A stretch of DNA of 9,606 bases from Bacteroidales bacterium. Its GTDB lineage: Bacteria; Bacteroidota; Bacteroidia; Bacteroidales; SMBSF39. Of this stretch, positions 1-5,962 are shown piece after piece (positions within the stretch are counted from its first letter, which is position 1; every line of letters starts with the position of its first letter). The notes beneath the pieces are model-generated. The model was given only the letters and a program-made list of their open reading frames with translations. It had not been told where the DNA came from and did no database searches. The position numbers and the translations under genes were made by a program. The stretch spans positions 1-9,606 of the forward strand of contig JAIOSH010000149.1 of NCBI GenBank assembly GCA_021107685.1, given 5' to 3'.

Positions 1-854
1 ATTTGCGGAGGTTTTATACTATAATATATCCCACTTAAAGAGACTATTGCTGTAATTAAATAAAACATTAAACTTAATGCTATTGAATTGTTTACATCCA
101 AATCTATTAATCTTGCACCAAACAAAAAAGTAATTTCCCTTGAACCAACGCCTCCAATTGTTATTGGTAAAATTGCAACTATTGATGAAATCAGAAAAAT
201 AAATAAATATCCGGTAGTGTTGTCATTTATTCCAAGAGCATAAAGGATCATTAATGCAGAAATGGTTTGAGAAATTTGCACAATAAATGATTGAAAATTG
301 GTTTTAAAAAAAATATTTAAATAGTCTTTAAAAAAATATTTAATTATAAGATAAAAAATCAGGATAGATAAAGGAACTAAAAACCAGGTAAAATACTTAT
401 ATATAACAGGGTAATAGATAAAATATGATAGAATAACTGCGAGACAAAACAAAGCAAGCACTCCGCTTATCCTGTCAAGCAGTATTGCCGAGAAGATTTT
501 TTTGACTTTTACACTGAATTTTTTATTTAAAAGATATATTTTATAACCGTCCCCTCCTATACCACCGGGTAAAAATAAATTATAAAACATTCCAAGTAGA
601 TATAATCTAAGATTGGATTTTTCTGAAATATTTACAAAAATACATTTCAGGAACTGATTCAGACGGAATGCAGCTATTGCTTTAGAGAATGCAAAAACCA
701 ATAAAGCTCCTATAAGTACGATAAAATTTGATGATCTATACAGAGAAAGAACATCATGAAAATTAATTTTCGTAAAAACAAAATAAAGAGCGCCAACAGT
801 AAATGCTAATTTAAGAAAAAGCTTAATATATTTATTTATTCTAATTTTCGCCAA
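1..854 (-). CDS. LPG synthase TM-domain / UPF0104-type integral membrane protein (flippase-like), C-terminus cut by window edge
   Basis: An open frame runs from a TTG codon at 854-852 to the window edge, giving 284 codons with no stop. No ATG lies between the previous in-frame stop and residue 89, so TTG is the best start. It overlaps the end of the upstream glycosyltransferase by 14 bp, which suggests one operon. The protein is highly hydrophobic with many membrane segments. It carries the family signature around residues 90-105 (FYNLFLPGGIGGDGYK), a DRISG motif at 127-131 and a second conserved stretch near 229-245 (LPITIGGVGSRE). These match the lysylphosphatidylglycerol synthase TM region / UPF0104 family (TIGR00374 type). 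Members span the inner membrane, and many sit beside polyprenyl-phosphate glycosyltransferases, where a role in moving or handling lipid-linked sugars is often proposed. Family assignment is firm; the substrate is unknown. Probably only a few tens of residues are missing. Confidence 0.88.
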   Translation of the reverse strand, partial: MAKIRINKYIKLFLKLAFTVGALYFVFTKINFHDVLSLYRSSNFIVLIGALLVFAFSKAIAAFRLNQFLKCIFVNISEKSNLRLYLLGMFYNLFLPGGIGGDGYKIYLLNKKFSVKVKKIFSAILLDRISGVLALFCLAVILSYFIYYPVIYKYFTWFLVPLSILIFYLIIKYFFKDYLNIFFKTNFQSFIVQISQTISALMILYALGINDNTTGYLFIFLISSIVAILPITIGGVGSREITFLFGARLIDLDVNNSIALSLMFYLITAIVSLSGIYYSIKPPQ

Positions 855-1779
855 TAGTAATGCTTTTTATTTTATAGGGTTTTTTATCCTGTGATTCATA
901 GTAAGTCCTGAGCATAACTTCTAAAACTATACCTATTGTAATTATTTGAATTCCGGCTAATGTAAGCATAATGCCCAGCAACAGCAAGGGTTTTCCCCAT
1001 ATATCCTGTCCTAATACTTTAAGAACTAATAAATAAAAATCAATAATAATTCCTATTGCAAAAAATATTAAGCCTAAGCCACCAAATAAGTGCATAGGTT
1101 TTTGCATATATTTTTTAAAAAAAAGTATCAGTATCAAATCGCTCATCACTTTAAAAGTACGGTTTATTCCGTACTTAGATTCACCAAATTGCCTGGAATG
1201 ATGTTTAACATTTACTTGTGTTATTTTTGCTCCCTGTAGATTTGCCAAAACAGGTATAAAACGATGCAATTCTCCGTACAATCCAAGATTTTTAGCAATA
1301 TCACTTTTAAATAATTTTAGTGTACAACCATAATCTTTTATTTTTACATTAGTGGTTTTACGTATTATGGAATTTGCAATTTTACTTGGAATCTTACGTA
1401 AAAACATACCATCCTGTCTGTTTGCCCTTATTCCAGCTACAAGATCCCAATTCTCTTCTTCGGCTAATTTAAGCATCATAGGAATATCAGAAGGGTCATT
1501 TTGTAAATCTCCATCCATTGTAACAATATATTCCCCATTTGCTTGTTCAATCCCTGCTGCCAAAGCCAGGCTCTGACCAAAATTTTTCTTTAATTCTATC
1601 AGCTTTATTCTTTTATCATTAACTAATTTTATTTCATTAACTGTATTATCAGTCGAACCATCATCAACGAAAATTATTTCATACGAATATCCTTTTATAT
1701 CTTCAAATATTTTATCAATCAAGGGTTTAATGTTTTTTTCTTCATTAAAAACAGTAATAACAATTGATAATTTTTTCAT
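841..1779 (-). CDS. Family 2 glycosyltransferase, GtrB/DPM1-like polyprenyl-phosphate sugar transferase with two C-terminal TM helices
   Basis: This is a 312-residue protein starting at ATG 1779. The N-terminal GT-A fold shows SIVITVFNEE (5-14), the nucleotide-binding VDDGST (38-43), the metal-binding DGDLQNDP (89-96), DYGCTLKLF (149-157) and SKYG (201-204). Two membrane helices follow at about 230-255 and 265-292, then a short basic tail. This order of parts is that of GtrB/ArnC/YkoT-like enzymes, which transfer a sugar from a nucleotide donor to a polyprenyl phosphate on the cytoplasmic face of the inner membrane. The length is normal and all key motifs are intact. The flippase-like gene overlaps its 3' end, so the two probably make and handle a lipid-linked sugar together. 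Which sugar is used cannot be read from the sequence. Confidence 0.92.
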   Translation of the reverse strand: MKKLSIVITVFNEEKNIKPLIDKIFEDIKGYSYEIIFVDDGSTDNTVNEIKLVNDKRIKLIELKKNFGQSLALAAGIEQANGEYIVTMDGDLQNDPSDIPMMLKLAEEENWDLVAGIRANRQDGMFLRKIPSKIANSIIRKTTNVKIKDYGCTLKLFKSDIAKNLGLYGELHRFIPVLANLQGAKITQVNVKHHSRQFGESKYGINRTFKVMSDLILILFFKKYMQKPMHLFGGLGLIFFAIGIIIDFYLLVLKVLGQDIWGKPLLLLGIMLTLAGIQIITIGIVLEVMLRTYYESQDKKPYKIKSITIGEN

Positions 1780-1801
1780 AGTATTAAATCTTTTTTTCAG
1801 G

Positions 1802-1834
1802 CAAATGTAATTATTTTAATATTTTTTTTGCATA
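1802..1834 (-). promoter_or_regulatory. Putative Bacteroidota-type promoter for the GtrB-like glycosyltransferase operon
   Basis: Read on the minus strand, TACATTTG (1809-1802) matches the Bacteroidota -7 consensus TAnnTTTG exactly. A TATG (1834-1831), one mismatch from the -33 TTTG, lies 21 bp upstream of it. Transcription would begin roughly 15 nt before the ATG at 1779. The region is very AT-rich, so a chance match is possible. I saw no equally good match facing the divergent gene at 1872. Confidence 0.4.
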
Positions 1835-1871
1835 TTTGCTCATAAATTCTAATAAAAATAAATTATAGATT

Positions 1872-2594
1872 ATGAATTTTAAAAAACTTTCTGTTCTTAT
1901 ACCTGCTTATAATGAAGAAAAAACGATTAATACAATATTGGATAAAGTTATTAATGTCTCATTAATTAATGATATTAGAAAAGAAATTATAATTATTGAT
2001 GATCATTCAACAGATAATACAAGTAACATTATTGAAAATTATATTAAAGAACATAATGACCATGATATTAAGCTAATTAATTTGCCAAAAAATCAGGGAA
2101 AAGGAGCAGCTTTACATAAAGGAATTGAATTAGCAAGCGGTGATTTAATTATTATTCAGGATGCTGATTTGGAATACGACCCTGATGAATATAATTTTTT
2201 GCTAAAACCAATGATTAATAATATTGCCGATGTGGTTTACGGTTCACGATTTATGGGTAGTCACCCTCATCGCATTTTATTTTTCTGGCATTCAATTGGT
2301 AATAAATTTCTCACTTTCCTGTCAAATATGTTTTCCAATTTAAATTTAACTGATATTGAAACTTGTTATAAAATGTTCAGGTCGGAAATTATAAAAAAAA
2401 TACCTTTATATGAAAAAAGTTTTGGCTTTGAACCGGAGGTTACAGCAAAAATTGCTAAAATTCGGGGCATAAGAATTTATGAAGTTGGAATATCTTATTA
2501 TGGAAGAACATATTATGAAGGCAAAAAAATTAATTTCAAGGACGGCATAAGAGCAATATTTTGTATTTTTAAATATAATTTATTCAGCAAATAG
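1872..2594 (+). CDS. Soluble DPM1-like family 2 glycosyltransferase
   Basis: This is a 240-residue protein from ATG 1872 to TAG 2594. It shows the GT-A signature SVLIPAYNEE (7-16), IDDHSTDNT (42-50), NQGKGAALHKGI (74-85), the metal-binding DADLEYDP (97-104), YGSRF (123-127), a DIETCYKMFR motif (161-170) and FGFEPEVTAKIA (184-195). These are the hallmarks of the DPM/DPG-synthase-like branch of GT2, whose members make polyprenyl-phosphate hexoses or related glycolipids. No membrane helix is present, unlike the neighbour at 841-1779, so it probably acts peripherally at the inner membrane. It diverges from the flippase/glycosyltransferase operon across a 92 bp gap and may share its pathway, but this is inference. 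The stop codon lies directly against a truncated repeat element, yet the protein ends at a typical length for the family, so I do not think it is truncated. Confidence 0.92.
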   Translation: MNFKKLSVLIPAYNEEKTINTILDKVINVSLINDIRKEIIIIDDHSTDNTSNIIENYIKEHNDHDIKLINLPKNQGKGAALHKGIELASGDLIIIQDADLEYDPDEYNFLLKPMINNIADVVYGSRFMGSHPHRILFFWHSIGNKFLTFLSNMFSNLNLTDIETCYKMFRSEIIKKIPLYEKSFGFEPEVTAKIAKIRGIRIYEVGISYYGRTYYEGKKINFKDGIRAIFCIFKYNLFSK

Positions 2595-2656
2595 CACCTA
2601 AACGAAAACGTTGCTTCTTGTCATTTCGATAGAAGGGAGAAATCTCCATCAATCTG
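2595..2656. repeat. Left half of a MITE-like palindromic element, truncated and fused to hairpin repeat A
   Basis: This stretch aligns with the left half of the complete element at 4657-4784. Both contain GTCATTTCGA (here 2620-2629), then GGGAGAAATCTCC or GGAGAAATCTCC, then ATCAATCTGT. The right arm with the inverted copies is absent: after ATCTGT the sequence passes straight into TTTCAACC of repeat A. It begins immediately after the stop codon of the glycosyltransferase. It has no coding capacity. Confidence 0.65.
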
Positions 2657-2856
2657 TTTCAACCTTTTCAAGTCCCTGCCGCACAGGCTTTCTTCGACTT
2701 GAAAGGTTTTGCCGGTAAACTTTTCAGGTTGAGCAATGGATGTAGGGATGGGAAACCTGAAAAGTTGAAAAGAGGCAATGTCGAATTCGTTTGTAATTTT
2801 TATAACAAATGTAACAATCGTTATTTTTATAATGGATGCGATTTAATTTTCGATTT
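2654..2856. repeat. Hairpin repeat, copy A (full length)
   Basis: This is one of three related copies (also 3671-3865 and 5039-5277). The core, 2657-2770 (114 bp), starts TTTCAAC and ends GTTGAAA, and its two ends pair with each other through a small bulge. An inner stem pairs CTTGAAAGGTTT with AAACTTTTCAGG, counting two G-U pairs, around a loop TGCCGGT. The core also contains the exact inverted pair AACTTTTCAGGTT / AACCTGAAAAGTT. A conserved AT-rich tail follows, containing ATAACAAATGTAACAATCG, up to about 2856. Copies A and C are nearly the same by eye across core and tail. It lies 3' of the PIN toxin operon. No protein-like reading frame is evident. Confidence 0.85.
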
Positions 2857-2908
2857 ACTGCCACCTAAAAATGCTCAATATTTTTTTGTGTATAGCGTAT
2901 ATTCTATC

Positions 2909-3328
2909 TTATCTGTTCCTGTAATTATCCCAATAATTTTGGGGACTTACAACTTTTGTCCCTCTAAATTCTATCATGGTAAAATCATTAGTATTCCCAG
3001 TTATAATAAAATCTGCTTTTGACTCTGATGCTAATTCAAGCAACATATTGTCATCTTTATCTCCAATTATTTCAAATCTTTCTTTAGGAAAATATTTCCT
3101 TGCTTTACTTTCTATCTGTGCTAATACAAACTCTGCCTTGTTCAAAAAATCCAGATACTTATCGAATTTTGATCTATTCAAAACATCTAAATATTCTCTA
3201 AATAAATCATCAGATATACAAACATCTACAAGATTCTCAAGCACATAATTATAAACAATAAAATTGGGATAACTTCTTTGTATCAAAGCAGAAACAAGAA
3301 CATTAGTATCAATGATTATTTTTTGCAC
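2909..3328 (-). CDS. PIN-domain ribonuclease toxin (putative toxin-antitoxin system toxin, COG1569-like)
   Basis: This is a 139-residue protein starting with GTG at 3328. The PIN signature opens as IIIDTNVLVSAL (4-15) with Asp7. Further acidic candidates are Glu45 (REYLDVL), Asp90, Asp92 and Asp93 (GDKDDNMLLELA), and Asp115 in ITGNTNDF, the GNxxDF/GNxxHF form usual in this branch. PIN proteins of this type are metal-dependent RNases that act as toxins in the cytoplasm. Its start overlaps the 3' end of the small upstream gene by 20 bp, the usual antitoxin-toxin order with translational coupling. Catalytic residues are intact and length is normal, so it is probably functional. The RNA target is unknown. 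Hairpin repeat A follows on its 3' side after about 50 bp of unique sequence. Confidence 0.88.
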   Translation of the reverse strand: MQKIIIDTNVLVSALIQRSYPNFIVYNYVLENLVDVCISDDLFREYLDVLNRSKFDKYLDFLNKAEFVLAQIESKARKYFPKERFEIIGDKDDNMLLELASESKADFIITGNTNDFTMIEFRGTKVVSPQNYWDNYRNR

Positions 3329-3542
3329 GTCTTACTGATTTTACTTCATTTGTTATCTCGTCCATTGTCATTTTTGAGAGTTTATATTTCTCAGCCAATT
3401 GAACACATTTATTTAATGCTTGTTTTGTCAATTCATTATTAATTATATCAATAAATTCTGTAAATGACAGCTTTTCTTTACTTATCCCAAATTGATTATA
3501 CTCTAAATCTGATATTGAAATATTAAGTGTTTTCATAATCAT
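3309..3542 (-). CDS. Antitoxin partner of the PIN toxin
   Basis: This is a 77-residue protein starting at ATG 3542; a second ATG at 3536 could also serve. The N-terminal part (ISISDLEYNQFGISKEKLSF) and the helical C-terminal part (ALNKCVQLAEKYKLSKMTMD) look like small antitoxins usually found before PIN toxins in Bacteroidota and cyanobacteria. Such proteins bind and block the toxin and commonly repress their own promoter. No standard DNA-binding motif is obvious by eye. It overlaps the toxin start by 20 bp and is preceded by a good promoter-like sequence. The call rests mainly on gene order, size and general resemblance, so the exact antitoxin family is uncertain. Confidence 0.78.
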   Translation of the reverse strand: MIMKTLNISISDLEYNQFGISKEKLSFTEFIDIINNELTKQALNKCVQLAEKYKLSKMTMDEITNEVKSVRRAKNNH

Positions 3543-3552
3543 AAATTTTTTA

Positions 3553-3584
3553 CAAATTTACACTTTTAGCTGAAACTTTCCAAA
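3553..3584 (-). promoter_or_regulatory. Putative Bacteroidota-type promoter of the PIN toxin-antitoxin operon
   Basis: On the minus strand TTTG (3584-3581) is followed after exactly 20 bp by TAAATTTG (3560-3553). Together they match the Bacteroidota -33/-7 consensus TTTG-N19-21-TAnnTTTG at every fixed base. The implied transcription start is only about 5 nt before ATG 3542 or about 11 nt before ATG 3536, so the leader is very short. The imperfectly spaced pair CTGAAA (3570-3575) / TTTCAG (3593-3598) flanks the -33 box. It could be an autoregulatory operator, but six-base arms may be chance. Confidence 0.5.
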
Positions 3585-3670
3585 ATTTCTAATTTCAGAT
3601 GATTAGAGATGCTAAACTTTTTTATCATGCACTTAAATTGTAACCCGGAATATGAAAAATGCCAAATAAA

Positions 3671-3865
3671 TGTTTCAACCTTTTCAAGTCCCAGCCCGCA
3701 CAAGCTTTCTTCGACCTAAAAAGTTGAAAATGGCGGAGTCGAATTTTTTGGTAACTCTAATAACAAATGTAACAATCGTTATTTTTATAATGAATGCAAT
3801 TTAATTTTCTATCCTTTTGATGGATATAAAATAAGGAAAGAAGATGGGTAAAGGTGGTAATGGAA
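3671..3865. repeat. Hairpin repeat, copy B (core internally deleted)
   Basis: The core at 3673-3729 is only 57 bp. It keeps the TTTCAAC start, the following CTTTTCAAGTCCC, GCTTTCTTCGAC and the GTTGAAA end, but lacks most of the inner stem-loop found in copies A and C. The ends still pair (TTTCAAC/GTTGAAA plus adjacent T/A-rich bases), so the short form remains a hairpin. The tail is conserved, with ATAACAAATGTAACAATCG and, shared with copy C, a stretch ATCCTTTTGATRGATAT...ATAAGGAAAG. It lies 3' of the vapBC operon. Confidence 0.8.
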
Positions 3866-4003
3866 GACACTAAAAATAGTGCGGGTTTCTTAATACCTCA
3901 CTATCAATTTCCAATTGCGATAATTTACAAAAATTCCATTTCATTATAGGATTCACCCAGCAGTATTTCTAAGCGCTTATTATAGGCAGGTTTAATATTC
4001 AAC
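3866..4003. other. Spacer between repeat B and vapC; possible small coding remnant
   Basis: There is no clear gene here. A perfect 5 bp stem, CACTA-AAAA-TAGTG, sits at 3868-3881. On the minus strand a short open frame (4002-3925, TTG start one base after the vapC stop) encodes 25 residues ending LEILLGESYNEMEFL. It looks protein-like but is too short to identify. It may be the tail of a lost cassette gene or chance. Confidence 0.3.
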
Positions 4004-4387
4004 TTACCATATTCTTTTTATTTTATATTTATCAAAAATTTTATCTTTAGAAATAATACTAAATTCTTCAACGATTGATTGTGCTATTAATAATCTGTCA
4101 AAAGGATCTCTATGATGAAAAGTTAAATCTTTTATTATAATAGTATGTTCAAATGAAATTGGTATAAGATCAAAATCGTGGTTTATAATTTCTTCTCTTA
4201 ACTTTTTAAATTCAATTTTAATTTTCAATTTATTTAAACTAATCTTAATCGCCATTTCCCAAATTGAAGCAGTACTCACAAAGCAGTTATTGTCAGAATC
4301 CTCAATTAATGATTTTGCCTTAGCGGATAGTAGAGGATCGTCCTCGCTAAACCAAATAAATGTATGAGTGTCAAGAATTAAATTCAT
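4004..4387 (-). CDS. vapC: VapC-type PIN-domain ribonuclease toxin
   Basis: This is a 127-residue protein starting at ATG 4387. The PIN core begins LILDTHTFIWF (3-13) with Asp6. Then come STASIWEMAIK (38-48) with Glu44, the family hallmark HHRDPFDRLLIAQ (91-103) with Asp94 and Asp97, and ISKDKIFDKY (112-121) with Asp115. All expected acidic residues are present. VapC toxins are Mg-dependent RNases that cut specific tRNA or rRNA sites and arrest translation. The ATG overlaps the antitoxin stop as ATGA, so the two are translationally coupled. It is unrelated in detail to the PIN toxin at 2909-3328 (different active-site pattern and different antitoxin), so this is a second, independent module rather than a duplication. 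Confidence 0.93.
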   Translation of the reverse strand: MNLILDTHTFIWFSEDDPLLSAKAKSLIEDSDNNCFVSTASIWEMAIKISLNKLKIKIEFKKLREEIINHDFDLIPISFEHTIIIKDLTFHHRDPFDRLLIAQSIVEEFSIISKDKIFDKYKIKRIW

Positions 4388-4590
4388 TTCATATATTCTT
4401 TAAAATCTTCCAGTGGTTCATCAAAATCAGCGTTCATTTCAAAAGTACCTTTCAAAAAACCCGCTTTTCTCTTTTTAGATTTTGTGATTTTTTTACTTTT
4501 CATCAGTAAAAAATCAATAAAATCACTTGCCTCTACTTTAAGTCTGTCAGGTAAAGAATTTATTTTAATATATAATGATACATTTTCCAT
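4384..4590 (-). CDS. DUF2281-type antitoxin paired with VapC
   Basis: This is a 68-residue protein starting at ATG 4590. It shows the DUF2281 pattern: a helical INSLPDRLKVEASDFIDFLL segment (about 10-29), a lysine-rich linker (31-43) and the C-terminal signature GFLKGTFEMNADFDEPLEDF (44-63) ending KEYMK. In this family the acidic C-terminal peptide is expected to occupy the VapC active site. The gene precedes vapC with a 4 bp ATGA overlap. A weak promoter-like TAAATTCG lies about 20 bp upstream, one base from the -7 consensus, with no convincing -33 box. Confidence 0.88.
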   Translation of the reverse strand: MENVSLYIKINSLPDRLKVEASDFIDFLLMKSKKITKSKKRKAGFLKGTFEMNADFDEPLEDFKEYMK

Positions 4591-4656
4591 AATAATTTAT
4601 CTTTTTACACGAATTTAATAAAAAATTTTTCAAAACAATAATAATCTTCTACTTAG

Positions 4657-4784
4657 TGCTTGCACAAAAACGTTGTTTTTGTCATTTCGACCTAAAGGAG
4701 AAATCTCCATCAATCTGTATTGTCAAGGCATGAGATTTCTCGCTCCACTCGAAATGACAGTTTTGAATAGTTTTTGTGCAAGCA
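4657..4784. mobile_element. MITE-like palindromic element with 8 bp flanking duplication
   Basis: The 128 bp element has perfect 15 bp terminal inverted repeats, TGCTTGCACAAAAAC (4657-4671) and GTTTTTGTGCAAGCA (4770-4784). It is flanked on both sides by the direct repeat CTACTTAG (4649-4656 and 4785-4792), consistent with a target-site duplication. The inner part is also palindromic: GTCATTTCGA (4681-4690) pairs with TCGAAATGAC (4749-4758), and GAGAAATCTC (4698-4707) pairs with GAGATTTCTC (4732-4741). The left end also forms a small CAAAAAC-GTT-GTTTTTG hairpin. There is no coding capacity, so it would need a transposase supplied in trans. Similar GTCATTTCGA...GAGAAATCTC palindromes are, as I recall, scattered through Bacteroidota genomes. 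It sits upstream of the vapBC operon. Confidence 0.75.
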
Positions 4785-4792
4785 CTACTTAG

Positions 4793-5038
4793 TTCAACGC
4801 AGTTATATATAGAATAAACTACTATACTAACAGCTAATATTTCTGATAATGCTTAAGTTTATTCAATTTACTGACAAAATTAAATCATATTTCAAAGGAA
4901 TCCAAAAAATTTCTTACATTTAATATAGGAATAAACGTAATCTGTGTCGTCTATTTCTATTTTATGTAATCACTATCTCACATATAACCTAATCCGAATA
5001 ATTCATATATTCTGACGATGTAATGATGCAGGTTAAAA
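4793..5038. other. Non-coding AT-rich spacer, no gene seen
   Basis: These bases between the MITE-like element and hairpin repeat C contain no convincing open frame on either strand, no clear RNA gene and no strong inverted repeat that I can see. The stretch is probably intergenic or decayed DNA. Confidence 0.5.
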
Positions 5039-5277
5039 TCTGTTTCAACCTTTCAAGTCCCTACCGCACAGGCTTTCTTCGACTTGAAAGGTTTTGCCGG
5101 CAAACTTTTCAGGTTAAGCAATGGAGGGAGGGAAGGGAAACCTGAAAAGTTGAAAAGGGGTGTCAAATTCGTTTGTAGTTTTTATAACAAATGTTACAAT
5201 CGTTGTTTTATAATGGCTGCAATTTAATTTTATATCCTTTTGATAGATATTGAATAAGGAAAGGGAGGGTAACGGTT
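5039..5277. repeat. Hairpin repeat, copy C (full length)
   Basis: The core at 5043-5155 (113 bp) starts TTTCAAC and ends GTTGAAA, closely matching copy A. It contains the exact inverted pair AACCTTTCAAGTC / GACTTGAAAGGTT and the pair AACTTTTCAGGTT / AACCTGAAAAGTT. The tail matches copies A and B through ATAACAAATGTTACAATCG, and matches B alone through TATCCTTTTGAT and AATAAGGAAAG. In the tail the small stem ATAAC/GTTAT of A and B becomes ATAAC/GTTGT, which still pairs through a G-U. It lies 3' of the membrane-protein pair. Confidence 0.85.
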
Positions 5278-5409
5278 TATGGTATGGGCACTAAGGGAAA
5301 GTGAGCTTGTCAACCTATCAAAATGTACCAAAATTGATAAGAGTAATTAATTTTGTATACCATTGAAACCCTTATTAGTTATACCATGTGTAGGTGGTAA
5401 GTGCATTAT

Positions 5410-5961
5410 TTAATACGCTGCAAAACCTCTTGGATCAAACTTTTCAAATTCATGATCCGTTGTAAATGTCAACTCTTGAATTAATCGTTTCAAACCAAAA
5501 GCAAGTTTGAATACTTGTTTTATGAAATATACAACAAGTAATATTGGGACTACATAAACCACCCAAGAACCTAAATTTAATGAGAACGCATAAAAAGCTA
5601 GTTGACTTGTTTTTTTCAATATTTTCTTTGTTTCATTTATTTCACATAAATTAATAAGTTGTATCTTTCTATCAACCTTTTGTCTTAATTGATTATTAGT
5701 TTCAAATTCTCTTCTAGCTTCAATAAAAAGTGAAAGACTTAGAAATGGAAGTCTATTTATAGATGAGTTTATAGAATAAAAAAGAGAATTAAAAACATCA
5801 TCACTCAATTTATCTCCATGAACTACTTTTAATTTAACTAATTGATCACGATATCTGAATAAGCGATACCTTAAATCAAGTCTCATGGATGGCAGGAGTA
5901 TTGATTCATAAATGAAATGATACATAGTTAATAAAAAGAAAATAAATAATATTGTTGCCAT
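5410..5961 (-). CDS. Unknown membrane protein, two TM helices flanking a helical soluble domain
   Basis: I do not recognise this protein. I chose ATG 5961, one base after the stop of the upstream gene (TAA-A-ATG), giving 183 residues. A TTG at 5991 would add ten residues and create a 29 bp overlap. From the ATG, residues 3-19 form a hydrophobic helix. Residues 25-115 are charged and probably helical (RYRLFRYRDQ, then KVDRKIQLINLCEINETKK). Residues 121-147 form a second long membrane segment. The C-terminus is a polar tail ending DPRGFAAY. No catalytic motif or signal-peptidase site is evident. The tight coupling to the 122-residue membrane protein suggests that the two proteins act together in the inner membrane. 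Its place beside two toxin-antitoxin modules and a repeat marks it as accessory DNA, but no function can be assigned. Confidence 0.8.
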   Translation of the reverse strand: MATILFIFFLLTMYHFIYESILLPSMRLDLRYRLFRYRDQLVKLKVVHGDKLSDDVFNSLFYSINSSINRLPFLSLSLFIEARREFETNNQLRQKVDRKIQLINLCEINETKKILKKTSQLAFYAFSLNLGSWVVYVVPILLVVYFIKQVFKLAFGLKRLIQELTFTTDHEFEKFDPRGFAAY

Positions 5962-5962
5962 T

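Noticed and set aside
1352..1576. Plus-strand open frame of 74 codons
   Set aside because: It is antisense to the GT2 catalytic domain of the gene at 841-1779 and shows no family motif.
2699..3022. Plus-strand open frame of 107 codons
   Set aside because: It runs through hairpin repeat A and then antisense into the PIN toxin gene; its composition is that of translated repeat DNA.
2976..3248. Plus-strand open frame of 90 codons
   Set aside because: It is antisense to the PIN toxin, whose catalytic motifs are clear.
2654..5277. CRISPR array
   Set aside because: The three repeats are about 200 bp or longer, imperfect, and separated by 0.8-1.2 kb holding genes, which is unlike CRISPR repeat-spacer geometry.
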